DNA from: Setomelanomma holmii
Taxonomy: Eukaryota; Ascomycota; Dothideomycetes; Pleosporales; Phaeosphaeriaceae
DNA length: 64,000 bases
Reading direction: 5' to 3'
Assembly: GCA_010015745.1 (NCBI GenBank)
Contig: ML978165.1
Span: 372,001-436,000 of the forward strand
Shown here: positions 43,796-55,443 of the stretch, in pieces
Layout of the letters: every line of letters begins with the position of its first letter
Numbering within the stretch: position 1 is the first letter of the stretch
The notes under the pieces: generated by a model
The model's database searches: none
Seen by the model: the letters and a program-made list of their open reading frames with translations, nothing else
Told to the model about the DNA's origin: nothing
Translations under genes and position numbers: made by a program

Positions 43796-46700
43796 GATGG
43801 CTGGTGAGAGTGGTAGTGTGGAAATTGGGGGAACGCAAAATGATGTGGAGAGGAAGTGTAGGATATGAGATCGTTATGGACTTAGGCTTCGGCTGAATCC
43901 TGGAATAGGGATGGGATGGGAAAGTTGCATTAATGGTGTAGAGCGGATACCCTTGAATTGGATTGTAACTTAGCTTTCATTTCTCGAAATTTGACACAAG
44001 GTGGCTTCGATAACGGGGCCGCCTGGATTCGAGAGTCTTAAGGCTCATGTACGCAAAACTTTAATTTCTCTATACATGTGCCACTCCACGTGGCTGCTCG
44101 GACTATCTAGTATAAATACCTCGCATCGAACTCCAATCTTCTCACATCATCACCATGAGCGTTATTTCCAGAAACTAAAAACGCCGCTGTATGTTACTAT
44201 ATGTCGCGTCCGGCACCGCTTCCAAAAGAACAAAACTTCACTACACGCCGCCATGGCCGGCTTTCTGCTCTTGTTCAAAACTCAAATAAGAGGATGTCAT
44301 GTTCGGCACGCCTGACTTCGAAAAGAACATGAACCTCTGCGCATGAGATGCGAAAACTACTGACATGCTTTCAATGCTTGAGAGCGCATTCGGACTTTTT
44401 GATGGCCGCCGTCGACTTGAGATGGAGAAACGGACAAGTGCTTGCACGTTTCTAGAAAAGTCTGAATGCGACTACAAGCGTGCCAAAGCACCAGCCATTA
44501 TTTCCCTTTTTCGAGTGGACGTCTGACTTCCCCCGAGGTCAAGAAAGCGTATGGATTGAATCATGTCGTTATACATTCGAAAGCACTATAGTGTGAGGAC
44601 ATGAGCCAAGCAGTTTGGTTGCGCCATGGACGTCCGGTATGAATACCTCTCCTTTCCCTGCGGCAGCTTGTCTTCATCACACTCACACTCGCCTTCTCAT
44701 TGCAAATCAAAAACTAAACAAGTGGCCGTGTATGTCCTCCGCTCTACTTCTCTTCTTCATAACCAAAATAATGGGAGATCGTGAACGATGTCGTTCTCTC
44801 CAAGCCTCGATCCTCAAATACCTATCCGAAGACTACATGCTCGTAATAATAGCGGAGAGTGAATGAAAGCCTCGGACTATTTCACAGAATTGAAGTTCAG
44901 ATAGCTGATCTACGTGGTTCACGTGTTCAACAGATGAAACCTGCCGGGCCACATCAATAATATGGGGCGAGAAACACGTGCGCAGCATGTAAGCTGCTTG
45001 ACATGAATGATAGCGTGTACGAATGCTTCAGCGAAATGTCAAGAAGCACGTATGTTGTGCAAACATCTGCTCGAAACGCTTGATAACTACTGGAGTCGTA
45101 CGCGTTGTATCTCATGTATTCTATGCTTCTTTAGCTTAAGATGAAGATAGGAATGCACCATAGCGGAGTACATACACCGAATACTCCTTGCATTTTGGAC
45201 CAGCTAGATCATGGCGAGTGTCTCGAACAGCACCATCGCATGATATGACCAAAACAAATTTTTACTCCACCAGCGACCCAAACTTCGTCTTGATGAAGCA
45301 GAAGCGTGAAAGACGCAGCATCGCGATGTTCTCATGGTGTTCTTGGAACAATGCCTCCGTGAATATGACGCAGTGGGTTTGTGGAAAAGTCCGTAAACTC
45401 TGATACTTGTAGGAGGAAAGATGCTTTGTGCACTTCTCATCAACGAACACCCCCATGCTCTTGGGCCAGACGAGCAACATGTGGCTGGTGATTCTGCTAT
45501 TTCTGCGCTGAGACGGGAGCGACACAGCATATTCTACTCAGAGGGCTATTTCGAGTCTGTCCCAACTTGGCTCATCGCCTTTTGCTCTGCGTGCGTCCTG
45601 CGTCCAAAGAAGTGGATCGCATCAAGATCCTCTGCGACGGAAGAAACATGAGTCCCAAGGCTGGGTTTCTCCGTCAGAGGCGATGGAAGTCGCAAGAACA
45701 TTTGTAGCCCAAGGTTCAGTTTTCGCCCAGGACATAAGATATACGCTTCTGTATTTCAGAACTTGCCTTTGAGACTTGAGTGGAGACGGGAGAAGACTGG
45801 TTGAGGAGGCTTTGTAGCTGTCAGGCCGGGGTTCTGAGGCTATGTTGGTGCTCCAGGAAACATGCATTGAGCGCAAGTGTCCAGCTTCTCGCCTGTCGGG
45901 AAATTTGCCTGTTTGGATGAGGCCCGTTTGGATGCTGGATATGGAACAGAACAAGATCTGCTTATTCTCAGATCCTTTCAACATGGAGCCGACTCCGCCC
46001 TCAGCATCATGTATGCTCCACGACGCCCAGAGCGAGCCATATGGGGCGCCGTTTCATCTTTGGCAACATATGAGACATCCATGGATGACAGTGGTAAAGG
46101 ACAGTAGTCACAATATATTTCGAGGGCTCTTTCCAGTTCAGAACAGCTAGGCTCATTGCTCTGTATTTCATGACATTCTGGTGTCGCACATCAATCGAAT
46201 ATCATTTCGTTATAGGCCCCGAAGACATACATGGCATTGAAAGTAGTCTTTGGCGGACAAGGCCAGAGACGCAAAACCATGCGGCGATTCAGCTCTTCAT
46301 TTGGAAGAGAATCTTCGAGGCTTGGACAGAGAAGGAGGAAGAGTAAGAGAGCATTTATATGCGAGGAGGCGGTGAATTAGGACTATCTAATTCCGTGACG
46401 ACTGTGCCAGCACATTGGTGCTGAGAGTATCAGGTGCCTTCTAGCGAAGGAGTGGATCATGTCTTGCACTAGACTGTGTTTCGATCCTAGATTATGCTCT
46501 TGTTGTGTTTGGCAGCAAACAGACGTTCATGTTCAATTGCCATTTTCAAAGAGAAGCATGAAATTGACACGCTCTGAGTTCTGGTCTAGAACATGTGCTT
46601 GGCCTAGTGCGTATTTGAAAGAAAATCGCGGGAGATGATGAAGAAGAATGTTGGAGGTATGCAGGACTCCTTATACAACGAGAACGGTGAGCTCTCGAGA

Positions 46701-46890
46701 CATACACGTGATAATGCTGTATCTTTTGCACCTTCTTAGAATTAGCAGTCGAACCGGCTGATCATGAAGTATGTATTTCGAAGCCATAATATAAGAAACT
46801 CGTCACAATTCAAATGTCCACCAAAACGCCATCGCTATTGCTCATAACTCATAAGAATTCCCCTCACAAGGACAATCTTACAAACCTTCC
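43796..46890. other. Longest gene-free stretch, nothing recognised
   Basis: About 3.1 kb. It appears more AT-rich than its surroundings by eye. No frame exceeds about 120 codons or shows motifs. It may hold decayed sequence or long UTRs; I cannot tell which. Confidence 0.4.
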
Positions 46891-49072
46891 TCAATCAAAC
46901 CTCCTCCCACTCATGATGTCCCCCTCAGCCAACGGACTCACTGGACTTGCCTCATAACTAAACCTCCTGAACTCCTCTTCCGCAACCACCGCCTCTCGCG
47001 CATCCGAGCTCGTCGTATCATCACTATACGCCGAAGACGGCGCGCGAGCGACGCTTGCGTAATTCAACTCCTGATGCTGGTCATCCCTGACCGACTCGGG
47101 TCTCGACTCCACCTTAGCAGAGTCAGGTCTCGATACATCGCCGGCCCGGTCACCCTGTAGACTCATGTCAATGATCTTTCGAGGATCTGAGTTCGGGCGT
47201 TGAGATAGTGTGATGAGTTCGAGGCTCGATGAGCGTCGGTTTGGGTGTGTTTTTGAGGGAGCTGCTGTTTGTGGTAGCTCCGGGACTTCTGAAATGGTGG
47301 GCGTGTTTGATGCTGTGCTATTTGTGCTACTGTGACCTCGTGTTGTATTGAGCGCTGATTTGGGTAGGAATGTTGCACATTGTCGGGGCGCGAGGGGGTT
47401 GTGGCGTGCGGCAGTCTTCTTTTCGTTGGCGAGTGGCGCGTTCTCCCCGGTCGTGATGCGTGCGACCTCGTTGTAGTCTGGCGGCGGCGCTTCAGGTAAC
47501 TTATTCTTCCTAAGTTTGTTCTTCTGCGGTGGGCCGGCCGGACTCTTCCTATCGCGCTCACTGTTGTGCTCGAGCGATGCCAGTGTGTTAGTGATCGCAT
47601 CACCCATGTCTACACCGTTTAGATTGTGGTCCTTGATCTCGAAAGTCCTCTGAGGTCCTTTAGGAGTAGATTCCCTGCTGGGAGGGGCCAAGTTCGGCAG
47701 TGACGAGCGAGCTGGGTGACTATTTGGCAGTGGCCAGTCGGGCATGTCTGGAACCGGTTCATCGGCGAACTTGACGCTTCGATCATTCATTGACGATCGC
47801 GACGGACTTTGAGATGAGGAGATACTACCACGACTACTTGTCGATCCGGTGGAAACTCTCTTCACCTTCCACGCGCCTGTCTTCTGATCCACCTCCAGTG
47901 TCGATGATCCCCACTTTAGTGAGTCGGCCAGTGTGCGTGAATCTTCGAAAACGGATGTATGGTATTGGTGCAGAGTGTCGCTGGAGTCGTTACGGTGCGT
48001 CATGGGAACAACTGGACTCCCGCAGGCAAGGCTCTTCTTACTGGCCATAGCACTGAGCGCGACCTGACTGGGCAGAGAGACGTTGCTGGTGAGGTTGACA
48101 CGGCTGTTGCGACCAGAATAATCGCCAGACATTCTCGACTTATTGGGCACGTGGAAGCGGAGATCGACTCGGACAACGGCGAACATGATGACGACCAGAA
48201 TTTCGGTAAGGAAGTTGAAGACATAGAAGCAAGCCTTGTGCAGATACCAAGGCGTACCAACTTGTCGACCTTCAGCATCCCGCATCGGCGTTTGCGGAAT
48301 CCAAGTAATAACACAGCGGAAGATCTGGCCAGCGGAGAGGATAGCTACCGCGAGAAGCAAAATCGTGATATTGACCCTCAGTCGCCCGGCACCGAACTTC
48401 TCGACCTCGCGGCGCGGTATGAGGAGAGAAATTAGGACCAAAAGTGCTGGAGCAGCGCAGAAGATTGTGAAGTATGTCTGGCCGGTGAGCTGCAGATCGC
48501 GCAAGATCCGTAGCGTCTTGTTGTTCATCGTGAAAGACGGCCAAATGTTGACCAAGATGACCATGATCAAAGCGATAAGAAGGACGGCAAGTGCGGCCCG
48601 ATGAAAGATGCGATACGCAGTCGACCAGCCCAGCCGTTGATGCTGTGCGCGCACGATACGTTGTACGAAGAACCAGTTGATCATGAGGAGGATGATGGTG
48701 CCGACATATACGAAGGTCTGCGCCGCAATGCCGAGACCGATGTTCGTTGGGTGACAGGCCCATGCTATTCGAAGTGCCATGGTGACAAGTCGTATTTTAC
48801 AGAGCCCTACAAACTGTTAGTCGTCATCGCCTAACAGCACTTTCATTGCCATTAAACATACCCAGAATAGCGCCGTTGAAGATGAATTTGTGTCCGCGAC
48901 CTTTATTGTTTTTGAGGATCTTGATGTGAATGACGCCGAATATTAGATACAGAACGAGGAAGACCGCCGTGATCGGTATGTCAGGTATGACCTCTGGGCG
49001 GCCACCGAGACCTTGATACATAGGAGGATATGGAGCACCTGCTGCGATGATACTTTCCCGGGTTCCAGACAT
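46891..49072 (-). CDS. DUF3112 integral membrane protein (about seven passes)
   Basis: Exons 49072-48862 and 48806-46891, 708 residues; the intron is 55 bp with GTATGT and a CTAAC branch. The N-terminal 280 residues hold about seven hydrophobic segments, starting with AVFLVLYLIFGVIHI after GLGGRPEVIPDIP, and including YVGTIILLMINWFFV, LLIALIMVILV and ITILLLAVAILSAGQ. The family-typical RREVEKFGAGRLR, KACFYVFNFLTEI and VRVDLRFHVP blocks are present. The C-terminal 400 residues are cytosolic-looking and Ser/Pro-rich. DUF3112 proteins are fungal and of unknown role; their topology recalls receptors. Confidence 0.9.
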
Positions 49073-50001
49073 CTTGCAGATTATCGCTAAGCGCGAGTAT
49101 GTCGAGAGGGCAGAAAGGAAGCCGAACAGGTTCGAATCCAAACGCACAGGTGGTTCGACGTATATCACTGTACTAAAACAACAGTAGCTCTGGACCCATG
49201 CAAGACATGCATGGCTGAGAGCTGGAGATTCCCAGATAAGCAGCAAATGAATGACGATTGTGTAATATGGGTGGAGAGGCGAAGCCAATTGAGACAATGA
49301 TTCAAGCCATGGTGCCTTGGGTAGTGAATCCAGGGGAGCCACAGCCCGTCGTTGGATTAGACAGCGACAGGCATCGCTTGGAGGGGATGCCGACAGTTTT
49401 GTGAGATGTTACCACATGTTTGGGACGTGACAGATCGGCAGGAGATCTCAACTATCGTTAGATGTAGTTGATCTTGCTTTCATCTGGTATGATGCTTTCG
49501 ACCTCTCAATCTCTGCTGTTCTGTCCTCGGTTCCATCTCGAGAACTCTCTCATGGCCAAGCCCACAGCCGGTGTGCTAATGCTGTCAGCTGCGCTGCCAC
49601 GCCGAACTTACGTGTTGATGTTCTTGAAGGATGATGGTTCGGGTCTCCGCAAAGTTGCCGGAGATCTGCGTGGCGCTCATGCTGCGAGATGACTGGTGGT
49701 GACAGGAGATCGGCGAAAACGGTGAAATGCACCGACCGTGAACGACCAATGACGTCGACATTGGAGCAACGCTGAAAATTGCTCCGATGCTGCGGATACA
49801 TATTAGTACAACACCAAAAGCGAAGGGTTATCTTTGCAAAGAAGAAGTCTTTGAAATCACACTCTGCGGTGGGATCATATGCCTTTGTGATCAGAGACTG
49901 AATTCGTGACGCTTTGTCATACATGATCCACCACCTATGCCCGCATATGCAGCAGTCAATCTTCGCCGTTTTCATGCTCGAACTCGGCACTCCTGGCCAA
50001 G
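49073..50001. other. Intergenic, no supported gene
   Basis: About 930 bp. A B-box-like word (49129-49139) was examined and dismissed as a tRNA. A minus-strand frame at 49550-49990 has no recognisable content. Confidence 0.4.
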
Positions 50002-51341
50002 TTAAAGCACCTCGCGCCGCTGCTTATATACACGAAGATACCAGACCAGAAGTACGAGGGCTGTGAGCGGTACCACGATAGCGACATATAGCCAAATCTT
50101 ACTAGAGACAACCATAGCATCATTTCCCTGAAAGCTGAAGAAGCCTGTACTAAACACTGACTGCCATCATGAGTCTCGACGTCAAAACAAAGGGACTGAG
50201 TATTGACTTACTGCTATAAGGTTGCCTGGTAGAAACAGCAGACCTATGAGTGCAATTGTGTGCATATTGGCGCTATCACCCCTACTAGTCCGACTTATGG
50301 CGAGAGATGCGTCGGAAAGCTTCTTGATATCTGCACTGTCACGCTGGCCCATCAGGCTAAGGCACTGCGAAATTTGGTGTCAGTAACGGCAGTCCTGCGT
50401 CGCTGATGAGCATTTAGTATTGAGGGTCTACACACCATTTGCGTTTGCACCTCTGCTCGTTTACCCAAATACAAGAATCTGCTCTCTGATTCTTCGATCC
50501 ATGCTCTCATGAATCCCAGCTTCTGTGTCAGTATCCTGAAGGTACTATCTGCATCCTTATTGCTGCACTTTCTCATGTTTGCCTCATGCTCGCCTTCAAG
50601 AAAAGCGACGAATCTTCTGCGAGAGGGACATGAAAATCCACGCTTGATGCAATCTGATGCGATGGATGTCAGCTCTGCTGGAGCTGACAGGAACTTAGTG
50701 TCTCCCCAAGCCTCTTCAGCGGTCCGTCCGATACTGCCATTCTCCCTATGCTGGAACTTCTTGTGCGTTCCAGTCGTCATTTCGATCTTATACAGACCTT
50801 TCCTCATATTATTGGTCTCATCCGGCAATTTCTTTAGCCGCTCGTCTATGAGAAGGGTAGCAAGAAAGCAGGAATACCATGCGAATTCTTGAACGTCATC
50901 GAGTCTGGTTTTGAAGTTCTGCAAATCCTTTTTCGTTGCGATTCTCAATATGCAACTGCTGTGCATCGAACTTGGATCGAAGACACTTGACAAGCAGAAG
51001 TGCGTGATGTTGTCGTTCCACTTGGCCGCTTTCACCACAAAACCTGCACGTACGAACTTAAATACTAGTAAGCACAAACAGGGAATTGTGATCATACCTG
51101 AAAGGCCAGCTTGCAAGGGTACTTCCAGTCCTATCGACGGCGAGTCTAGCCACTCAGATGAAAGATAGTCTTTGTTCAAGTTGTGGCTTTTGGCCACAGC
51201 TTCGAAAGCGCCGTCCGGGAATGGGCTGTAGGGAGACTCTTTGTAGTTCAGCGGAACAATTCTGTCAATGTCAGCTTCGTAGCCATGTCTGCAGCTCAAG
51301 GTTTCGAACAATAGCTTAAGAGTCTTAGTTGATGTTCGCAT
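50002..51341 (-). CDS. CorA-like fungal membrane protein
   Basis: Four exons: 51341-51098, 51043-50436, 50364-50212 and 50160-50002, 387 residues. The intron at 51097-51044 is 54 bp without a stop, so the unspliced frame also reads through. The N-terminal 280 residues are soluble (THFCLSSVFD, then WYSCFLATLLIDERL, then FMRAWIEESESRFLYLGKRAEVQTQ). The last two exons supply two membrane spans, HTIALIGLLFLPGNLIASVF and KIWLYVAIVVPLTALVLLVWY. The pattern resembles fungal CorA-like proteins; the GMN motif of true magnesium channels is not visible, so ion transport is unproven. Confidence 0.85.
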
Positions 51342-52329
51342 GCAAGGCGGAGAACTTGAATCTTTCTAAACTGATCAGATTGTCGGTCCACATCTTATCA
51401 TGTCCTCATGCATACCTGTATCGTGTTGGATGCCAACCAATTGGGTATGTCGGCTGGTCGTGCGCTCTCGGACTTAGAAGAGGTTCCATCCTAGGCCTAC
51501 GATCAGTTGTTGTGCCGCACTGATCGACTCGCGCAACCGACTGTATATGATGCGATCTCGATGTAAGTAACGTCCCCCCTGTCAGCAAACACTTCTCTCT
51601 TCTTGTTACAATAGTTGGCAGCCTTTTCAGTGACAGTAATGAGGTCGCTGCTAGCAGATGCCTCTAACGAAGCCATTTCATACATTGCTTATGGTACAAC
51701 ATTGCTACGAGGCCCTCTCATATGTGCTACGTCGGCTCAGTCTACAGAGTGTACTGCCTCATTCGAGAGTTGTAGAGCAAGTTGCACAGCCGGAAGCACG
51801 AATCCTTACTGGTCTGCAGGACGCCACTGAGTGTGCCTCGGTCACCTTTCAAGGAATGCGGCGTGTCGGTAGAACCGGTCGGTAGTATTGCGATGTCTCG
51901 TAATTGGCGGAAGAATACGGCAGACAGGTAGACACGTCTGTCTCGATCATCGTACATGCATATGAAGGACCAGATTCCCCAATCGCTCTGAACAGGGCGT
52001 TGTGGAGGACCTGCGACGCGACGCGTGGGGGCCCAAATAGAAGCATTAGCTTGCATTTGCGTCATGCGGGGGCGAAGTCGGTCAGGCAAATCACCAAATC
52101 ATAGTAAGCATATCAACGCCTTGAATTAAAATCCGGTCAAGATGCAGGTGGTGTCGTTGATGGCCGGTGTGGGACGACATGGGTTTCGCGACTTCTCAAT
52201 GTTCTCGCCGGAAAAACATCGGCATCGAACCTAGGCCACCAATAGCTTCTTCGTAAAGCACACCTTCACTACAACACCACCACCAATGCATCGTCGATAA
52301 CACACAACCCCGCGACCCCGACTGTCGCC
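51342..52329. other. Divergent intergenic region, nothing recognised
   Basis: About 990 bp, presumably holding two promoters. No gene seen. Confidence 0.4.
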
Positions 52330-53385
52330 ATGCCTCCCAAACCCAAACACCGCGCCATAAAAGAAAAGGCCCCGAAGCTGCCAATCCCAGACCCCTTCGT
52401 CCCCGCCCCTACCGAGCTCTCTGACCTCCTCTCCACCTTCAGCCGCGACACCGTATACATAACACACATCGACACGCACCCGGCATGGTTCAAAAAGCGC
52501 ATCTTCACCGTCCCGGTCATACTCAACCTCAGCATCGCCCTCATCCTCACATGGCGCGCGTGGTCCATCCTACCGTACTACTGGGCCATAATGCTCTCCG
52601 TCCTCGGCAACCAGAACGACAGCACGATATACTACGCTGGCACGACGTGGGGCCAATTAAGCTGGAGTGTGTTTAAGCGCATGCTTAACTTTATGCTTGA
52701 TTTCGTACTGTTCCGCATCGTGGGGCCCTGGCCGTGGTCGTTTTTCCTTGAAACGCCCGGGAATCCCGTGTGGTGGCGTATCAAGATCGGTTTTCGCGAC
52801 GAGGAAGTCTACGTAAGGCAGAGTCGCGGGTGGGGTGGCGAGGACTTGCTTGGAGCTGCCGAGGGAAGTACGGGGAAAGCAGGTGCGGAGAGCCCGTTTT
52901 TCAAGACGAGGATTCTGCCGGCGATCGAGAAAGAGCGGTTGAGAGAGAAGACGGGGTATTTGCTCATGGATGGGGATTTCGATCTCGATTTCTACGGCAT
53001 GATTGCTGCGACGCAGTTGCTCGACCGTAAAACGATCAGCCCGGCGTTGCTGCGTAAAGCTGTATTTGTGTATGTCGGGGACTTGAAGAGCCCGATTCCG
53101 AATGGACAGTGGGCGATGTGGGATTGTTCGAAACTCGACGAGGGGTCGGATACAGAGGCGCGCAATAAGTTGTTACTATTCAAGGACAAGCTCACGGCAA
53201 TGGGCAAGGAGAGTGTGTTCTTCAAGTGGGTGGAACTCATTCAATATGAGAGTAATGCGCCTGGTGGTTTCACGCCGGAGAGACAGGTAGAAGCGGCAGA
53301 GAAAGCAAAGAGGATGTTTGAGGCTGAGGGCGTAGATTGGGAAGAATTCAGTAGGGACATTGGAGGCATGGAGGGCATGATGTAA
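52330..53385 (+). CDS. Conserved fungal membrane protein of unknown function
   Basis: Single exon, 351 residues. The first 30 residues are Pro/Lys-rich. Membrane segments are at about 60-78 (VPVILNLSIALILTWRAW), near 83-95, and about 115-140 (RMLNFMLDFVLFRIVGPWPWSFFL). The remaining 210 residues look soluble, with GYLLMDGDFDLDFYGMIAATQLL and a C-terminal helix (RQVEAAEKAKRMFEAEG). I recognise the type as widespread in ascomycetes but know of no assigned function. The start has a GCCATGCC context. Confidence 0.82.
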   Translation: MPPKPKHRAIKEKAPKLPIPDPFVPAPTELSDLLSTFSRDTVYITHIDTHPAWFKKRIFTVPVILNLSIALILTWRAWSILPYYWAIMLSVLGNQNDSTIYYAGTTWGQLSWSVFKRMLNFMLDFVLFRIVGPWPWSFFLETPGNPVWWRIKIGFRDEEVYVRQSRGWGGEDLLGAAEGSTGKAGAESPFFKTRILPAIEKERLREKTGYLLMDGDFDLDFYGMIAATQLLDRKTISPALLRKAVFVYVGDLKSPIPNGQWAMWDCSKLDEGSDTEARNKLLLFKDKLTAMGKESVFFKWVELIQYESNAPGGFTPERQVEAAEKAKRMFEAEGVDWEEFSRDIGGMEGMM

Positions 53386-53783
53386 ATTTGGGCTGTGGCA
53401 CGTCGTTGTGGTGCAGAGTACGAGGCTGGTGGGAGAGGTGGGTCTGTATATATTGCTTCGCATTGATACCCATGTTCGCGCTCAAGAAGCGAATCGACGA
53501 CTTCTACACTTCATTCTGCCTCTGACTGTACTTCTTCGTTTCCACCGCGCCTGACCGTGTACACTGCCAAAGCTCCTCACCACGGTCCGAGTTGTTGTCT
53601 GCGCTACCGCGACTCGACGCTGTCACGCTTGAACACACTTCATCTGTGCCGCCAGCGCATCGGTCCAGCCGAGTCCCTCGTGCCTCTTCGCCATCATATC
53701 CATGCGAGGCCAAGGTCAAAATATTTCAATAATGCATCCTGCTTCATGCAATCATAGTTATCCAGCATCTCATAAACGACCTT
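53386..53783. other. Convergent 3' region
   Basis: About 400 bp between converging genes; nothing else seen. Confidence 0.4.
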
Positions 53784-54401
53784 TCACACCTTAACCCCCC
53801 TCATCAACTTGCCCAATCCCAACCCGGCCTTCCGTTCCTTCTCCTCCCGACTCCTCGGCCTGGGACTCCCATGCCTCAAGCTCGCCTTGCTACCTGCCTC
53901 AGACGCCGGCGACGCTTCACGGTGTCGTCTCAGTGGCCGCCTTGTTTCGCCGCTGCTAGACGAGTTGAGTGTGTCGCTGCGCTTGCGGAGTTTGCGAACC
54001 GGCGTTGTTGCAGGTTGTTGAGTGTGGGCAGACGACTGTGTTGGTCGAGATGGTGGAGGGGAAGCGCTCGACGTCGCTCTACGCCTTCGTTCATTCACAA
54101 GCGTCTTTTCCGACTCGGGCGTGGCAGCAGCACGCGTTCGTCGTGGTGGAGTGACTGGGTGTTCCAATTCATCTATGTTGATTTTCCTCAATACCGCGTC
54201 ATGGCGGCGCGGCGATCCGGTGCGTTGTTTCGAGTAGGTTTCTAGGAACTTTTCGACTTCGCGCTTGTTCACGTCCGTGTAGATGAGGCGCAGGACTTCG
54301 AGGACCAGGAAGGAGGTCGCGATGTAGGAAATGAGGAAGCCGATGCGGGACCAGAAGGTGGGGTCGATGAGGAAGGCGAAGAGGCTGATGTAGGCGAGCA
54401 T
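53784..54401 (-). CDS. Small single-membrane protein with disordered basic tail
   Basis: Single exon, 205 residues. The N-terminus is a long hydrophobic stretch from about 3 to 40 (YISLFAFLIDPTFW, then GFLISYIATSFLVLEVLRLIY), likely one or two passes. A short helix follows (VNKREVEKFLETYSKQ), then 130 residues of Arg/Ser/Pro-rich disorder. No family motif is recognised. Layout is similar to small organelle-membrane anchors, but that is only an analogy. Confidence 0.72.
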   Translation of the reverse strand: MLAYISLFAFLIDPTFWSRIGFLISYIATSFLVLEVLRLIYTDVNKREVEKFLETYSKQRTGSPRRHDAVLRKINIDELEHPVTPPRRTRAAATPESEKTLVNERRRRATSSASPPPSRPTQSSAHTQQPATTPVRKLRKRSDTLNSSSSGETRRPLRRHREASPASEAGSKASLRHGSPRPRSREEKERKAGLGLGKLMRGVKV

Positions 54402-55443
54402 TTTGTGCTACTGCGGAGGAAAGTGAATGTCTTGGTGTGATATCGTAGTAGTTCTTGGAAAGTTGGATGGGTATCGGGTCCAGACAAGCTGATATATCAA
54501 GCTTGCATTCGCACAAGCAAGGAGTCCCTTCTCTTCCCACAAAACCTTGTTCAAAATCCTTATCTTGCGTCGACAAAACGCAAAATGCAGTGCGAGAAAG
54601 TCGTGCAACCAAGTCTCACGCCCTCCGACGGGCTCACACCAATCTTAAGCAACCCCAAGTCCGCCCACCCACGCCGTCTCAGCATGTGAATTCCGCGCCA
54701 TGTTGGATGTCTCATCTCCCCCTCGTCGACCGCGTCGCGAGCCAAAATAATTCGCTGCCGGGCTTGCGACACCAATCAGCGTGTTTCAAATCGCGGCCTG
54801 GACGTCTCACGTCTTCCAACTCCGTCGCTTAGCCCCCGACCTAACCACATTCGCTGATCTACCATTCGGAAGCGATTCCACTAACTCGCGTTGACAGGGG
54901 CCGCCCGTCACGACTCGCGAGCCCTGAAACCAATGGCATGACGTGAGAGCGTAGAATGGCGTAAGGCTACGCGGATGCGCTAGGAACTAAGGCGCAGTTG
55001 GGTATCGCGGACGCCATGTTAATTTATGCAGTCGTGGACAGTTGCTGCATGGGGAAGGATTGGGGGTGCGATAGTGGGAACGTGGTATTGAGCTTGGTAG
55101 GGATGGGTGAAGATGCGAGGACGCCATGTTTAATTTACTGAGTTGCGTGCTATTGGAATGACGTTTTGCGGACTGCTGATGGAGGGGTCGAGATGCGATA
55201 AGAGAAGGGGAATACGGTGGGTGTGTTCGGCAGTTGCGCGTGCTTGGAAATTGGTGTTGGAGGAGAAGATTGGGAAGGCGTGCATTTGGGTGAGGCATAC
55301 GCAATTCGGGGCAGCGCGTGGTTGTAAGAGTAAAATGATATTCATTCATGATTGCACCAAGCTTGATATGCAACATCCAACACCACACATATGCCAATAC
55401 CCAAACTCCGCGCTGCAAGTATACAAAAGTCCCAGAAGACCAA
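54402..55443. other. Intergenic, nothing recognised
   Basis: About 1 kb. The sequence GGACGCCATGTTWATTTA occurs twice, near 55009 and near 55118, a short direct repeat with no evident function. Confidence 0.4.

Noticed and set aside
49129..49139. Exact B-box word (GGTTCGAATCC) suggesting a tRNA
   Set aside because: The flanking bases do not form a T stem and no A box or acceptor partner is present; it lies just upstream of the DUF3112 start.
49550..49990. Minus-strand 146-codon frame beginning with ATG
   Set aside because: No motif, no splice logic, and composition unlike the neighbouring genes. It lies in the gap between the 3' end of the CorA-like gene (stop at 50002) and the 5' end of the DUF3112 gene.
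55009..55135. Short direct repeat (two copies of about 17 bases)
   Set aside because: Only two copies, no inverted ends or target duplication; insufficient for a mobile element.
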